Shown in pieces: positions 35,043 through 44,404 of a DNA stretch of 64,000 nt (its first letter is position 1; every line of letters begins with the position of its first letter). This DNA comes from Methanomethylovorans sp. PtaU1.Bin093 (lineage in GTDB: Archaea > Halobacteriota > Methanosarcinia > Methanosarcinales > Methanosarcinaceae), in NCBI RefSeq assembly GCF_002067275.1, contig NZ_MVQX01000014.1, positions 1 to 64,000 of the forward strand. The letters run 5' to 3'. Made by a program: the position numbers and the translations under genes. The notes beneath the pieces are model-generated. The model worked only from the letters and a program-made list of their open reading frames with translations, did no database searches and was not told the DNA's origin.

Positions 35043-36233
35043 TCAGTCAATGAAATATACTTTCACTGGCGGTATGCCATTGAATTCCACTGAGCAGTAG
35101 GTGTATGTGTATGCCCCTGTGGTGAGTATGAACAGTCTGTCTCCTTCTTTTATATCCTTTGGCAACTCGTATTTGAAATGCTCATAAAGTATGTCCATAC
35201 TGTCGCATGTGGGACCGGCAAGGATCACTTCCCTTCCACCGTTGCTGTTGTAGCCTTTCTCCGGGAAGATTGGATACTTTATTGCCTCATCTAAAGTTTC
35301 AATAAGACCCCCGAACTTGCCTATATCCAGATAGACCCATTCATACTGGCTTGAATCAGATTTCTTGGATATGAGCACGATCTCTGTAACTACAACACCG
35401 GCGTCTCCTGCTATATATCTGCCTGGTTCTATAAGGATCTCCGGCAGTTCGTCACCAAAGTATTCGTGCAGATATTTTGTAATGATCTCAGCGTATTGCT
35501 GAATGTTGCGAGTGGGCTTAAGATATTTTGCAGGAAGTCCTCCTCCCAGGTTTACCATTTTCAGCTCTATTCCTTCGTAGTGTTTCACATCATCAAAAAG
35601 ATATTTACACTGGGAGATCGCGTGGTCCCATTCTCCAATATCCCTTTGCTGCGATCCTACGTGGAAAGAAAGTCCATATGGGATCAAACCCAGATCCCTT
35701 GCTTCAACGATCAGAGAATATATCTGGCCGGTATGTGCCCCGAACTTTCTGGATAGAGGCCAATCTGCCCCGTTACTTTCAGTGAGCAATCTGAAAAAGA
35801 CCTTTGATCCAGGTGCATTGGCAGCCAATTTTCTAAGGTCACTGTGGGAATCTGTAACAAAAAGCCTGACACCATATTCATAGGCTTTTTTTATGTCCTT
35901 TGCTTTTTTTATGGTATTGCCGTAACTCATCTTGTCAGGACTTATCCCCATTCTGAGAAGCTGTTCCATCTCATATATGGTTGCTACGTCAAAATTAGAT
36001 CCTTTTTTGTGTAACAGCCTCACCACTTCTTCAGCCGGGTTTGCTTTCATCGCATAGTAGATCTTGGCAAAGGGTAGGTTATGTTTTAGTTCGTCGTATT
36101 TCTGTTCGATCTTCTTCCGGCTGAGTAAAATAAAAGGAGTTTCTTTGCCTTCTGCGAACTCTCTTATTTTTTGTAACTCTTCTGGAGATAGGTATTCTGA
36201 AATGCTTATAGGATGTTCCAAGGCTGCTATCAC
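35043..36233 (-). CDS. PLP-dependent ornithine/lysine decarboxylase-like enzyme
   Basis: A 396-residue fold-type III PLP enzyme. The Schiff-base Lys is K63 (YYAMKANP). H191 lies in SFHVGSQQ. The phosphate-binding loop is VNLGGGLPAKY and EPGRY is at 269-273. The catalytic Cys is C343 in AGPTCDSMD, the ornithine/lysine decarboxylase signature rather than the diaminopimelate form. It should make putrescine or cadaverine for polyamine supply. Its ATG overlaps the upstream EamA transporter gene by 4 nt, so uptake or export of a linked metabolite is likely. Substrate preference is not decided by sequence. Confidence 0.85.
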   Translation of the reverse strand: MIAALEHPISISEYLSPEELQKIREFAEGKETPFILLSRKKIEQKYDELKHNLPFAKIYYAMKANPAEEVVRLLHKKGSNFDVATIYEMEQLLRMGISPDKMSYGNTIKKAKDIKKAYEYGVRLFVTDSHSDLRKLAANAPGSKVFFRLLTESNGADWPLSRKFGAHTGQIYSLIVEARDLGLIPYGLSFHVGSQQRDIGEWDHAISQCKYLFDDVKHYEGIELKMVNLGGGLPAKYLKPTRNIQQYAEIITKYLHEYFGDELPEILIEPGRYIAGDAGVVVTEIVLISKKSDSSQYEWVYLDIGKFGGLIETLDEAIKYPIFPEKGYNSNGGREVILAGPTCDSMDILYEHFKYELPKDIKEGDRLFILTTGAYTYTYCSVEFNGIPPVKVYFID

Positions 36234-37240
36234 CTCTTTAGATTCTTTAAAGGACCTTTACATAGTATTCTGTAGAATGTATGTAAAAGTGTTTGCTGAT
36301 GACCCAATGGGTATTGCTCGATGTTAAAGTATTTGGATATGGTCCTCTCCGTTGAACTGGTAGTGTGTTTAGTGCTTATCAGTGCCACACCGGTCAGTAC
36401 ACAGGCGCATCCTTCAAGGGTATATGAGAAGATCTGTTCGTGCAGGATCAGATATCCGAAGAATATCCCGGCAACAGGTTCTATTAGAGATATGACACTA
36501 AGATTTTGGGTTTTAATGTATCTGGCGCTTCTGTAATAGAGAAGTGAACCAAATGTTGTCATGATCATCCCAAACAGTATAAGTTCTTCTATATTCAGGG
36601 CAAGTATTCCGGGGCTCACAAGACTTGCATAGGGGGACAATAGCACCAGGCTCACGACCGTTGGCCAGAAAAGAAGAGCAGTGGATGTATATGTGTCTCT
36701 CAGATAACGGTAGTTGAGGGTACTCAAGGCATATGATATGCCTGATAATAAGCCGAGCATTATGCCCAGTACATAAATTTCCTTTGCCTGCGGGGAGAAA
36801 TTACCTCCGGGATGGATAGCTATGAGTATTCCCATGGCTGACAACAAAAGGGCTATAGTATCCCTGGTAGTGATGTTCTCTTTCAGGAGTAAAGGTGAAA
36901 GGATCGTCACATAGACAGGAGCAGTATATAATAATAAGGCTGCTATAGATACCCCCACATGTTGTATTGCAGTGAAATATGTATAGATCATGATCGTATT
37001 CGTGCATCCCATCAGAAATATGTATTTTCTTTTGCTGGTAATCAAAAGTTCATCCAGCTTTCCTGTAAGGGTCATGAACACCAACAACGTTAAAAGCCCA
37101 AAAATGAGCCGGTAGTAGATAACAGATCCTACTGGCATTCCATAGATCGATTTAAGGAATATACCTGACAGTGAAAATACCGTAAATGCCACTATCAGGC
37201 CAAAATAGGAGCTACTGTTCGTTGTTGCTATCGATGCCAT
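36230..37240 (-). CDS. EamA/DMT family transporter
   Basis: About 336 residues with ten hydrophobic helices in two EamA halves: YFTAIQHVGVSIAALLLYTAPVYVTILS (shown by its YTAPV core) in the first and SVISLIEPVAGIFFGYLIL in the second. These are diagnostic of drug/metabolite transporters. The ATG at 37240 is preferred to the open codons upstream. It is the first gene of an operon with the ornithine decarboxylase-like gene (4-nt overlap), which suggests a polyamine, amino acid or precursor as substrate. The C-terminal 35 residues are basic and cytosolic. Confidence 0.85.
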   Translation of the reverse strand: MASIATTNSSSYFGLIVAFTVFSLSGIFLKSIYGMPVGSVIYYRLIFGLLTLLVFMTLTGKLDELLITSKRKYIFLMGCTNTIMIYTYFTAIQHVGVSIAALLLYTAPVYVTILSPLLLKENITTRDTIALLLSAMGILIAIHPGGNFSPQAKEIYVLGIMLGLLSGISYALSTLNYRYLRDTYTSTALLFWPTVVSLVLLSPYASLVSPGILALNIEELILFGMIMTTFGSLLYYRSARYIKTQNLSVISLIEPVAGIFFGYLILHEQIFSYTLEGCACVLTGVALISTKHTTSSTERTISKYFNIEQYPLGHQQTLLHTFYRILCKGPLKNLKR

Positions 37241-37267
37241 AAAACCACATCTCAAATAGGCTTTCAC

Positions 37268-37594
37268 GATAAAAAACTAACTGTAATCATCAATAATTAC
37301 TAACTTATTTTAATCGAAAAAAGCCTTCTTTTTTATACACACCTTTATTTCATATGTAGTGCTTCCGAACACATTGGTACTTTATATTATGCAATATATA
37401 TAATAATAACCCTATAATTACGTAAGATCTGCAAAACATCCTGCATGTCACTCAAATGATCTTACTGAACAGTTCAAATTCGATAGTGTCAGGTTTCATC
37501 ATCGCTTATTCTCTTACTTTTATCAGCTCGATCAAAAATCATTGCCTGAAGACTTCAAATCAATTTGAAGTTTAGACAATGGCTAAATAGGACA
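37268..37594. other. Divergent regulatory region
   Basis: A spacer of about 350 nt between divergent genes. The left part is AT-rich with several TATA-like boxes (for example CAATATATATAATAATAA, about 37393-37410) and would hold promoters for both directions. The right end carries a perfect palindrome at 37552. No RNA gene or convincing small frame was found. Confidence 0.4.
37552..37571. promoter_or_regulatory. Operator-like palindrome before the META lipoprotein
   Basis: Perfect 9-bp inverted repeat ACTTCAAAT-CA-ATTTGAAGT, 24-43 nt upstream of the lipoprotein start. In mRNA it would form a tight hairpin with a 2-nt apex. On DNA it is a good fit for a dimeric repressor site. Confidence 0.5.
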
Positions 37595-38134
37595 ATGATG
37601 TATCTCTTGTTAATAAAAAGGGAGGTAAATAAAACGAAGCCCATAATAAAAAGCCTGTCTCTGATCCTCGCTCTTGCTCTTATTGCTTGCACAGCATTAA
37701 CATCCGGATGCACAGAAAAAGGAGATCAAACAGATGACAATAACGGACAGATCGACTCCGGAAGGGTTGCTTTGGAAAATATCACCAATATCAGGTGGCA
37801 ATGGGCAGGATTGACTGGAAATTCTTCTGCTGATCAGTCCGTTGTTCCAAAAAACGAAAGCTATACATTGGAATTCCTCACGGATGGGGTCTATTATATA
37901 AACACTGACTGTAACAGTGGCAGCGGGAATTACACAACAGATGGGAGGAACTTGACCATAGGATCAGGGGTGATCACGCTTGTATACTGTGGCGAAGACT
38001 CATTGGAGCCTCAATATCTGTCACTTCTAAGCAGTGTAACATCAATGACACTTGAAGATGGCCAGCTTCTGTTATCTGTGGGTAACAACAGCGAAAAAAT
38101 GCTCTTCATCGATCCAGAAAGTGTTAAGCATTGA
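37595..38134 (+). CDS. META-domain lipoprotein
   Basis: About 179 residues. A basic N-region and a hydrophobic stretch (SLILALALIACTALTSGC) end in a lipobox-like Cys, so the protein is probably lipid-anchored outside the cell. The mature part is one META (HslJ-like) domain with NIRWQWAG at its start and the typical TDGVYYINTDCNSGSGNYTTDG and LEDGQLLLS segments. META proteins in bacteria are linked to heat-shock and drug tolerance; the function in archaea is unknown. Two Cys could pair. The frame opens ten codons earlier, but the ATG at 37595 or 37598 is the better start. A GGAGGT at 37621 has no usable start after it. Confidence 0.75.
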   Translation: MMYLLLIKREVNKTKPIIKSLSLILALALIACTALTSGCTEKGDQTDDNNGQIDSGRVALENITNIRWQWAGLTGNSSADQSVVPKNESYTLEFLTDGVYYINTDCNSGSGNYTTDGRNLTIGSGVITLVYCGEDSLEPQYLSLLSSVTSMTLEDGQLLLSVGNNSEKMLFIDPESVKH

Positions 38135-38276
38135 GCCTATCTTATATTTTTTACAGGTTAGTAATGTGAACCAGCGATCACAGTATGCTCACATTACTAT
38201 TAATTTTATTCTTTCACCTTGCTTCTATTATATTAAGTATCGGCTATGTAGAATTTCTCCATTTTCGAGGAACTGA

Positions 38277-39113
38277 TCAGATCGATATAAGGCTTATAGC
38301 GATCAGGGCGGCTATCACTCCTAACCATTGACGCGCAGCAAGTTGTTCTTTTAACAAGGTACATGCCAGCAATACTGTGACTGCAGGACTTAATGACGAT
38401 AGGATTGTGGCAACGTCCAATCTTCCGGCTTGTGAGGCCAGAGCAAATAAGATGGCACCTCCTGTATTAAATGATCCTGCAAGGATAACTATCAGAATTA
38501 CATCGGATGTGGTTCTAATGACGGTCTTTGTTGAAATTATGAACCCTGTGAGCATGATCAATGCTATAACTCTTGAAACTGTTAGTGGCCAGTAAATTGC
38601 AGTAGCACTGAAATTATCAATGGATATGAAGAACAAGCCAAATAATATACCTGCAAGCAGTGGATATTCTAGATCCTTTGCTTTTAAACCGGACCCCACA
38701 TTTATACTAACAATTAACCATATTCCAATAAATGCAAAAACAAAACCCGCAATCTTAAATGTGGAAGGGATACCTTCATTTAAAGCTGAATATATTACAG
38801 GTATGATCACCGATATTACTGCAGCCAGAGGAGCAACTATACTCATTTTCCCTTTGGCCAGACCCACATATAGTGCAATCAACCCTGCAGATCCAAAAAA
38901 TCCCGCAAAAGCACCCCACATCAGATTATTTAGTGGAGGTAGGCTTTCTGAAAATACAAACGCAAGGATCGGGAATATGATAATACCCATGATCTGGGTG
39001 ACCAGAACCACATAATATGCACTTGTTCTTCTGGTAGCACATCCCCCAACAAAATCTCCGGCACCCCATGATACTGCAGATGCAAGGCCAATAATAATAG
39101 CAAGGGTTTCCAT
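38277..39113 (-). CDS. EamA/DMT family transporter (second)
   Basis: A 278-residue ten-helix transporter with EamA repeats. The N-terminus has LASAVSWGAGDFVGGCATRR and the end has LSSLSPAVTVLLACTLLKEQL, the segment typical of the second repeat. It is not closely similar to the transporter at 36230 by eye. It lacks a Shine-Dalgarno, so a short-leader mRNA is likely. It stands alone and the substrate is unknown. Confidence 0.85.
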   Translation of the reverse strand: METLAIIIGLASAVSWGAGDFVGGCATRRTSAYYVVLVTQIMGIIIFPILAFVFSESLPPLNNLMWGAFAGFFGSAGLIALYVGLAKGKMSIVAPLAAVISVIIPVIYSALNEGIPSTFKIAGFVFAFIGIWLIVSINVGSGLKAKDLEYPLLAGILFGLFFISIDNFSATAIYWPLTVSRVIALIMLTGFIISTKTVIRTTSDVILIVILAGSFNTGGAILFALASQAGRLDVATILSSLSPAVTVLLACTLLKEQLAARQWLGVIAALIAISLISI

Positions 39114-39449
39114 TCGTATCGTTTTATTTCTTTAGTAATTTCCAAATTCAAGTGCTTTCAAAATATGCTTGTCCTGCATTACCTGTAAGGCTACAGTTTG
39201 GAGCAGTGTTCATGTGCAACGCTCTTGTAATCTATCAGCCCGTATGCCATATGGCTTTATAGTTATAGTTGTTTTTGGCTCTGCAATATTTTATCCAAAA
39301 TTAAGGGTTTTAATGTGGCTCTATTTATAGGACTCTTTATTCTCACGTAGTAATTCTGGTGCGGTCCCCCACACTCTTGCTTGGGGAAAAACAGTAGTTT
39401 TTATACCTTCATTAAAAAAATTAAATAAATACGACAGGGGGTGTGCAGG
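39114..39449. other. Non-coding stretch downstream of the subtilase
   Basis: A 336-nt spacer. Read on the minus strand it starts with a T-rich tract (about 39410-39430) after the subtilase stop, a likely terminator, then a weak TCCCC/GGGGA stem (39365-39387). The palindrome GCCATATGGC is at 39246-39255, and the promoter region of the EamA gene follows. No gene was recognised. Confidence 0.4.
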
Positions 39450-42400
39450 TCAATGTTGTTTCTTCTGATACACATATCCCAGTCCAAGCACTCCTATCAT
39501 AAGAACGGCAATACCGAATCCAAATCCCGGGGTCTGTTCTGGTTGTGTTCCAGTTGCACTAACGTCTTGAGCATTATTCGCTATGGGAGAAGCAAGTGCT
39601 TTTTGTGCAGTGATCGCAAACGGCCCGAAAGCTGTGTTCCTGGCCTCGAAGATCGCATCGCTTGCAGTGATGCTATCAACGGTTGTTGGCAGCACTTGCC
39701 ATGCATTACCAGCATATACCTGCAATTTCACATCTTCGGGATTCACGTCCGTTTCTTCGATCCACGAACTGCTGACCTTGAACTTTACCTGCGCATCTTT
39801 CATGTTGGATGCAGTGGCAAAACCAGCCTTACCCACCCAGATATTGACATATTTATAGATGGATCCTTCAGGAGTACTGTTAACCAGCTTTGACCTGTTG
39901 TTCAGCACTTCTACAGTGGAGGTGATCTCTCCGGAGTTCTTGAGAGAATAGAAGCTGACCGATAGGATGGGATTGCCTTCCCTTGAGAACTCGTAGGTGA
40001 CATTGGTATTCATCCTCAGATATTCCCTTGCCACGTCTTTCATGGCTACATTTGCAAAGTTCTCGGCAGAGCCTGCACCTCCGCCTCCGCCACTGCTGCT
40101 AATCTTTTTACTGCTGCTTCCCCCGCTACTTCCTCCTCCACCACCGCTACCACTGCTGGACGAGTCGGTCTTCAGGCTAATACTAACTGCCTTGCCCTCA
40201 AGACCGTAGCTATCGTATGGGATCAGAGTATAGTCATAGGTTGTATCACTGGCCAAGTTGCTATCTACGTAGGCCGTTGATCCGCTCACATTGCCAATTA
40301 TACTATTATCTCTGTACATTTTTACAATAGCTATATCAGGGGAATTGGCCCAGGTTAATGTTATGGAGCTTGCAGTGATATCTTTTCCTGCGAGGCCGGA
40401 AATGGTCAGCAATCCAGTGGTTGTTGCTGAATCGTTAACAGATGCCTGATTGATATTCCCTGAAATGTCTACTGTTTTCGCGCTCATGGTGTGCAGGGTT
40501 CCTTCGGTCAATCCGGTTCCATTATAGAAATCCTCAGTTGTATTCGTTACAAATACACCGTCAATGTATACCATCACATGTTTGAAGTCCATATCCAGGG
40601 GCTTTATCCATGACCATCTGATCCAGCTTGAGCCGATACCAGTTTCCTGCAGGTTTGTCACAGGCGCAGGTGGAGTAATATCTGTTGCTGTTACCCGCAG
40701 GATGTGAAGTCCATTAAAAGTATCAGCAACGTATACATAATTGTCCGCTACAGCAAGACCTGTTACCCAATCGTCAGATGGATCATAACTTGCTGCGAGG
40801 ATTGGCATGGAAGGATTTGTAATATCCAGGATCACAAGACCATTAGAACGGTCAGCTATGTATGCATAATTCCCGGACACAGAAGCAGCGTAGGCATACC
40901 CAGCCGTATCATAATTCCCAGTAAGCATCGGAGATGCAGGGTCACTAATATCCAGGATCATAAGGCCATCGTCGCCATCTGCTACATAGGCATATCCGCC
41001 TGCCACAACAACATCCTCTGCATTTCCGACAGTGTCATAGCCTCCTGTAAATACCGGAGCTATGGGGTCAGTGGTATTCACTATGACAAGACCGTTGATA
41101 CCATCTGCCACATATACATGATCACCTTCTATAGTGAGACCTTCTGCAAAACCAGCGGTATCATAACTGCCTTCAAGTTCTGGTACTGCAGGATCTGTGA
41201 TATTTAATATCACAAGTCCGTTAGAATGATCGGCCAAGCAGGCATAATTGGCATTAACAGCAACATCAGATGTTAAAGCAGTCGTATCATAATTGCCGAT
41301 AAGCTCCGGGAATGCCGGGTCTGTGATATTCAGGATGGTAAGGCCATTTCCATAGGTAGCTACAAAGGCATAATCGCCTGTTATCTCCACGTCATATATC
41401 GAATCCTCTGTTTCATAACTACCTATAAGAGCTGGTGATGCAGGGTCAGTGATATCCACTATCAAAAAAGTTGCATTATCAGCCGCATAGGCATGATCAT
41501 TTGCTACAGCAATGTTAAATATCTCTCCTTCAAATTGGCCTGTGAGCTCCACAGTAACACCATTATCTGGTGGGGTTATTGCAGAGTCATTGATCCACAT
41601 AGCATTAATATTTCCGGAAGTGTCCACAGTTCTGATGCTAATGGTATGTGCTGTTTGAGGTGTCAATCCTGTAAGGTTGTAAAACTGTTCTGTTGTATTT
41701 GCGACAAAGGAACCATCGATATATACCATCACATGTTTAAGGTCATGATCTTCCGGATCTGTCCATGTCCATCTGATCCAGCCAGATGCAACTCCGGTTT
41801 CTTGAAGATCTGTTATGGATCTAGGTGGTATGAGATCGCCCATTAATTTTGTGAAATATCTGGCCGAATCAGCTACCCCGTAACCATAGACATAATCGAA
41901 TCCTGGTGTATCAACATCCACCACAGCATCTGAGAGTAATTTCTCGCGCACTTCTGTAGCGGTCATTGAAGTGTTGCTGCTCCAGATCTGGGCTGCTATT
42001 GCTGCAACATGAGGGACAGAGGCACTGGTTCCCCAGAATTCGGTGAAACCTTCTGTTGATGTGGATATGCCATCAACTCCACATATATCAGGTTTGGGCC
42101 TGAGTTGTTCTTCAGGGTAGGCAATTGTTACAGGCCCCTGGGAAGAGTAGTATTCAATGGTGTTAATATTGTTCCACGGCACAGCTCCTACGGCAACGAC
42201 ACCTGGAGCAGCAGGGTGGCCATATATGGAATCTTCGGCAACCAGGTTGATATTATCGACCGTAGCTCCGAGAGACGGGTAAAAGAACAATTCCAAAGTG
42301 CGTGTTGCTGCAGTACCTTGATAATTGTATACTCCTATATAGTAATCCTTTTCTGGTCCGTCGTTGTAGAACTGTATCCACTCAAGTGGATCAGGTCCGG

Positions 42401-43526
42401 TACTATTTGAGACGGCCAAAATATCATGTTCATCATACAGGAGAAGATCATAGTCATTTGATGAAGAACCAAACGGATCATCCCACTGGAGAAAGACCAT
42501 GACGCTACTTCCTGTTTCCATATGTATGGTGAAGAACTCATTATGGAAGTTGTCACCATCATTAACGAAGGTTCCCTGATAATGAGAATCTCCCTCATTA
42601 CCTGCTGAAGAAAGATATAGTACATTATTCCCATTGATCACATCTTCAATATGAGAAGCTACTATCCCATCCTCAAAAAAAGGTTCTTCGTACCATGCAA
42701 CATCATCTATTATAATGTTGCAACCCGCTGCAACCAGTTCATCAATAGCTGAGTTGAATGCTATGATGTTAGCACCGTTATCATGGAAATAAAGCTTTGC
42801 TTCGGGCACCATATCATGTATGATCTCTAGTATGGCAGTGCCTTCATTTCCTCCGAATATATCACTTAGCACAGTAACATCCTCAGGCAGATCTCCGGAG
42901 GCCTGTGATCCAGCGAGATGATCCACTCCATCCGAGATCACTCCGATCTTTATTCCGGTTCCATCTTCACCATAAAAGGTTCGTACGCTGGCCGTTCCAT
43001 GTACATCATCTCCCTCGGTATTGACAGATCCAGCATTTGTTACAGGCGGCAGTACAGTCCTTATGCTTTTTACTTCTTCTAGAGAAGCGAGCTCTTTCAG
43101 TCCATTAAAACTTATCCATGCTACCACAACCGAATTTCTTTCATCCGTATCTGTGATCTCATGTACAAAGGGTTTGATCATTTCAACATTGCAGTCCTCT
43201 TTCAGATGGACATATACGTATACAAGGTCTTCATTTAGTCCATTTGCTGAGTTGGCTGGAATAAAATTTGATGATCGAATACCATTTGAGTTTGTCATAG
43301 GTCTCAATGATAATCCTGATGTTGTTGTGTCATATATAAGATCAAGAAGATCGGTACTGATCTTCTGCTGTGATTCTGTCATGTTATTTTTGTCAGCCTG
43401 GGAATAAAGCTGGAAAACAGCATCATTTCCTGTTGAAGCCTGTGAAACAGGGGTGATAACAATCGATATCAAGAATATTGTTAATACAATACCAATTACC
43501 TGGACAATAGGATCAACCCTATACAA
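39450..43526 (-). CDS. Secreted subtilase-like protein with LVIVD propeller and sorting tail
   Basis: A 1358-residue exported protein. Signal peptide about 8-30; propeptide-like domain about 45-165; S8 subtilase domain about 185-560; FN3-like module about 565-655; seven LVIVD repeats of about 42 residues at 665-945, predicted to form a seven-bladed propeller; two more FN3-like modules to 1120; a Ser/Gly-rich linker; a PGF-pre-PGF domain at about 1155-1310; and TPGFGFGIAVLMIGVLGLGYVYQKKQH as a C-terminal helix of PGF-CTERM type, cited here by its PGF motif. Asp199, Asn310 and Ser501 (GTSASVPH) are in place, but the HGTH motif is replaced by NEGTA, with Glu228. The TTG start has GGAGGAG 6 nt upstream. 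It is probably anchored at the cell surface after archaeosortase processing. Confidence 0.87.
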   Translation of the reverse strand: MYRVDPIVQVIGIVLTIFLISIVITPVSQASTGNDAVFQLYSQADKNNMTESQQKISTDLLDLIYDTTTSGLSLRPMTNSNGIRSSNFIPANSANGLNEDLVYVYVHLKEDCNVEMIKPFVHEITDTDERNSVVVAWISFNGLKELASLEEVKSIRTVLPPVTNAGSVNTEGDDVHGTASVRTFYGEDGTGIKIGVISDGVDHLAGSQASGDLPEDVTVLSDIFGGNEGTAILEIIHDMVPEAKLYFHDNGANIIAFNSAIDELVAAGCNIIIDDVAWYEEPFFEDGIVASHIEDVINGNNVLYLSSAGNEGDSHYQGTFVNDGDNFHNEFFTIHMETGSSVMVFLQWDDPFGSSSNDYDLLLYDEHDILAVSNSTGPDPLEWIQFYNDGPEKDYYIGVYNYQGTAATRTLELFFYPSLGATVDNINLVAEDSIYGHPAAPGVVAVGAVPWNNINTIEYYSSQGPVTIAYPEEQLRPKPDICGVDGISTSTEGFTEFWGTSASVPHVAAIAAQIWSSNTSMTATEVREKLLSDAVVDVDTPGFDYVYGYGVADSARYFTKLMGDLIPPRSITDLQETGVASGWIRWTWTDPEDHDLKHVMVYIDGSFVANTTEQFYNLTGLTPQTAHTISIRTVDTSGNINAMWINDSAITPPDNGVTVELTGQFEGEIFNIAVANDHAYAADNATFLIVDITDPASPALIGSYETEDSIYDVEITGDYAFVATYGNGLTILNITDPAFPELIGNYDTTALTSDVAVNANYACLADHSNGLVILNITDPAVPELEGSYDTAGFAEGLTIEGDHVYVADGINGLVIVNTTDPIAPVFTGGYDTVGNAEDVVVAGGYAYVADGDDGLMILDISDPASPMLTGNYDTAGYAYAASVSGNYAYIADRSNGLVILDITNPSMPILAASYDPSDDWVTGLAVADNYVYVADTFNGLHILRVTATDITPPAPVTNLQETGIGSSWIRWSWIKPLDMDFKHVMVYIDGVFVTNTTEDFYNGTGLTEGTLHTMSAKTVDISGNINQASVNDSATTTGLLTISGLAGKDITASSITLTWANSPDIAIVKMYRDNSIIGNVSGSTAYVDSNLASDTTYDYTLIPYDSYGLEGKAVSISLKTDSSSSGSGGGGGSSGGSSSKKISSSGGGGGAGSAENFANVAMKDVAREYLRMNTNVTYEFSREGNPILSVSFYSLKNSGEITSTVEVLNNRSKLVNSTPEGSIYKYVNIWVGKAGFATASNMKDAQVKFKVSSSWIEETDVNPEDVKLQVYAGNAWQVLPTTVDSITASDAIFEARNTAFGPFAITAQKALASPIANNAQDVSATGTQPEQTPGFGFGIAVLMIGVLGLGYVYQKKQH

Positions 43527-43575
43527 CCGCTACTCCTCCTCTTTTTCAGTTTATTGGAAGCTTAGTTCTACACGG

Positions 43576-44124
43576 TCATGTTTTTTTTATTTTCCTTTTG
43601 AACACCATTCCAGTAAAAAGGACTATTCCTATCAGTTTGATCCAGTTCCCATCTTCAAGATAATTTTTCTCTTCGGCACTATCGCTGTCACTTCCGTTCT
43701 TTTCGGCAGCAACAGAACCGTTGTTCACAACAGGAGGTATTACGGTTCTTATATTTTTGACTTCCTTCAAAGAGGCAAGTGTTTCCAGTTCATTAACGCT
43801 TACCCTTGCAACAGCTACTGAATTTTCCTTGTCCCAGTCAGTTATTTCCTGTACTAGAGGTTCTATATTGCTGGTGTTGTTACCCTTGTAAAGGTAAACA
43901 TACACGTACACAAGGTCGCTACCATCTGAATTAACAACAGTTTCAGTTGATGATTGGTATTTAGTTGCTTCCAGAAGTTTAATCAGATCTGTGCTCAACT
44001 TCTTTTCAGCCTCTGTCATGTTATACTTATCTGTCCCGGCTGAACCATGGACAACAAAAACTGACACCGCAAACACCATCAGTGCAATAGAAATCCTTAT
44101 GATCAAATTCCTTTTTCTCCCCAT
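43576..44124 (-). CDS. Membrane-anchored free-standing subtilase propeptide homologue
   Basis: A 182-residue protein with a signal peptide (about 1-29), an extracytoplasmic domain (about 33-140), an acidic Ser/Asp/Glu linker, and a C-terminal helix (about 161-175) ending in KRKIKKT. The domain matches residues 45-168 of the adjacent subtilase segment by segment: KYNMTEAEKKLSTDL to KNNMTESQQKISTDL, DLVYVYVYL to DLVYVYVHL, and LKEVKNIRTVIPPV to LEEVKSIRTVLPPV. It stops where the protease domain would begin. It lies 49 nt upstream of the subtilase gene in the same direction. It may chaperone or inhibit that enzyme in trans; that is inference. Confidence 0.8.
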   Translation of the reverse strand: MGRKRNLIIRISIALMVFAVSVFVVHGSAGTDKYNMTEAEKKLSTDLIKLLEATKYQSSTETVVNSDGSDLVYVYVYLYKGNNTSNIEPLVQEITDWDKENSVAVARVSVNELETLASLKEVKNIRTVIPPVVNNGSVAAEKNGSDSDSAEEKNYLEDGNWIKLIGIVLFTGMVFKRKIKKT

Positions 44125-44226
44125 GATGATCCCTCAATTGAAACTATTTTCTATCGATCTCTTTTGTCTTTCTTTGCTTATACGAACTACAAATATAGTA
44201 CTTGGCTATATTCTTTTCGATAATGT

Positions 44227-44238
44227 TTTATATATATG
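44227..44238 (-). promoter_or_regulatory. TATA box for the propeptide-subtilase operon
   Basis: Read on the minus strand, ATATATATAAAA lies about 103-114 nt before the ATG at 44124, giving a leader of about 80 nt. It is the strongest TATA-like element in this spacer. Confidence 0.45.
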
Positions 44239-44404
44239 GCTGAACCCACATCAGTAAAAAATAAGAATACAGAGCATCATGAAAAGGTCAAATTCATTTT
44301 CACTACTAGAACGGAGAATCATGTCTATGTACTATTTAAACACATACAATGAATGCAAAAATATGCTATCTGTTTTTAACTGTTATCTTATAGTACCTTC
44401 TTAT

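Noticed and set aside
40704-41207. 167-codon plus-strand frame rich in Cys and Ile
   Set aside because: Antisense to the LVIVD repeats; its apparent repeats merely mirror those of the true gene.
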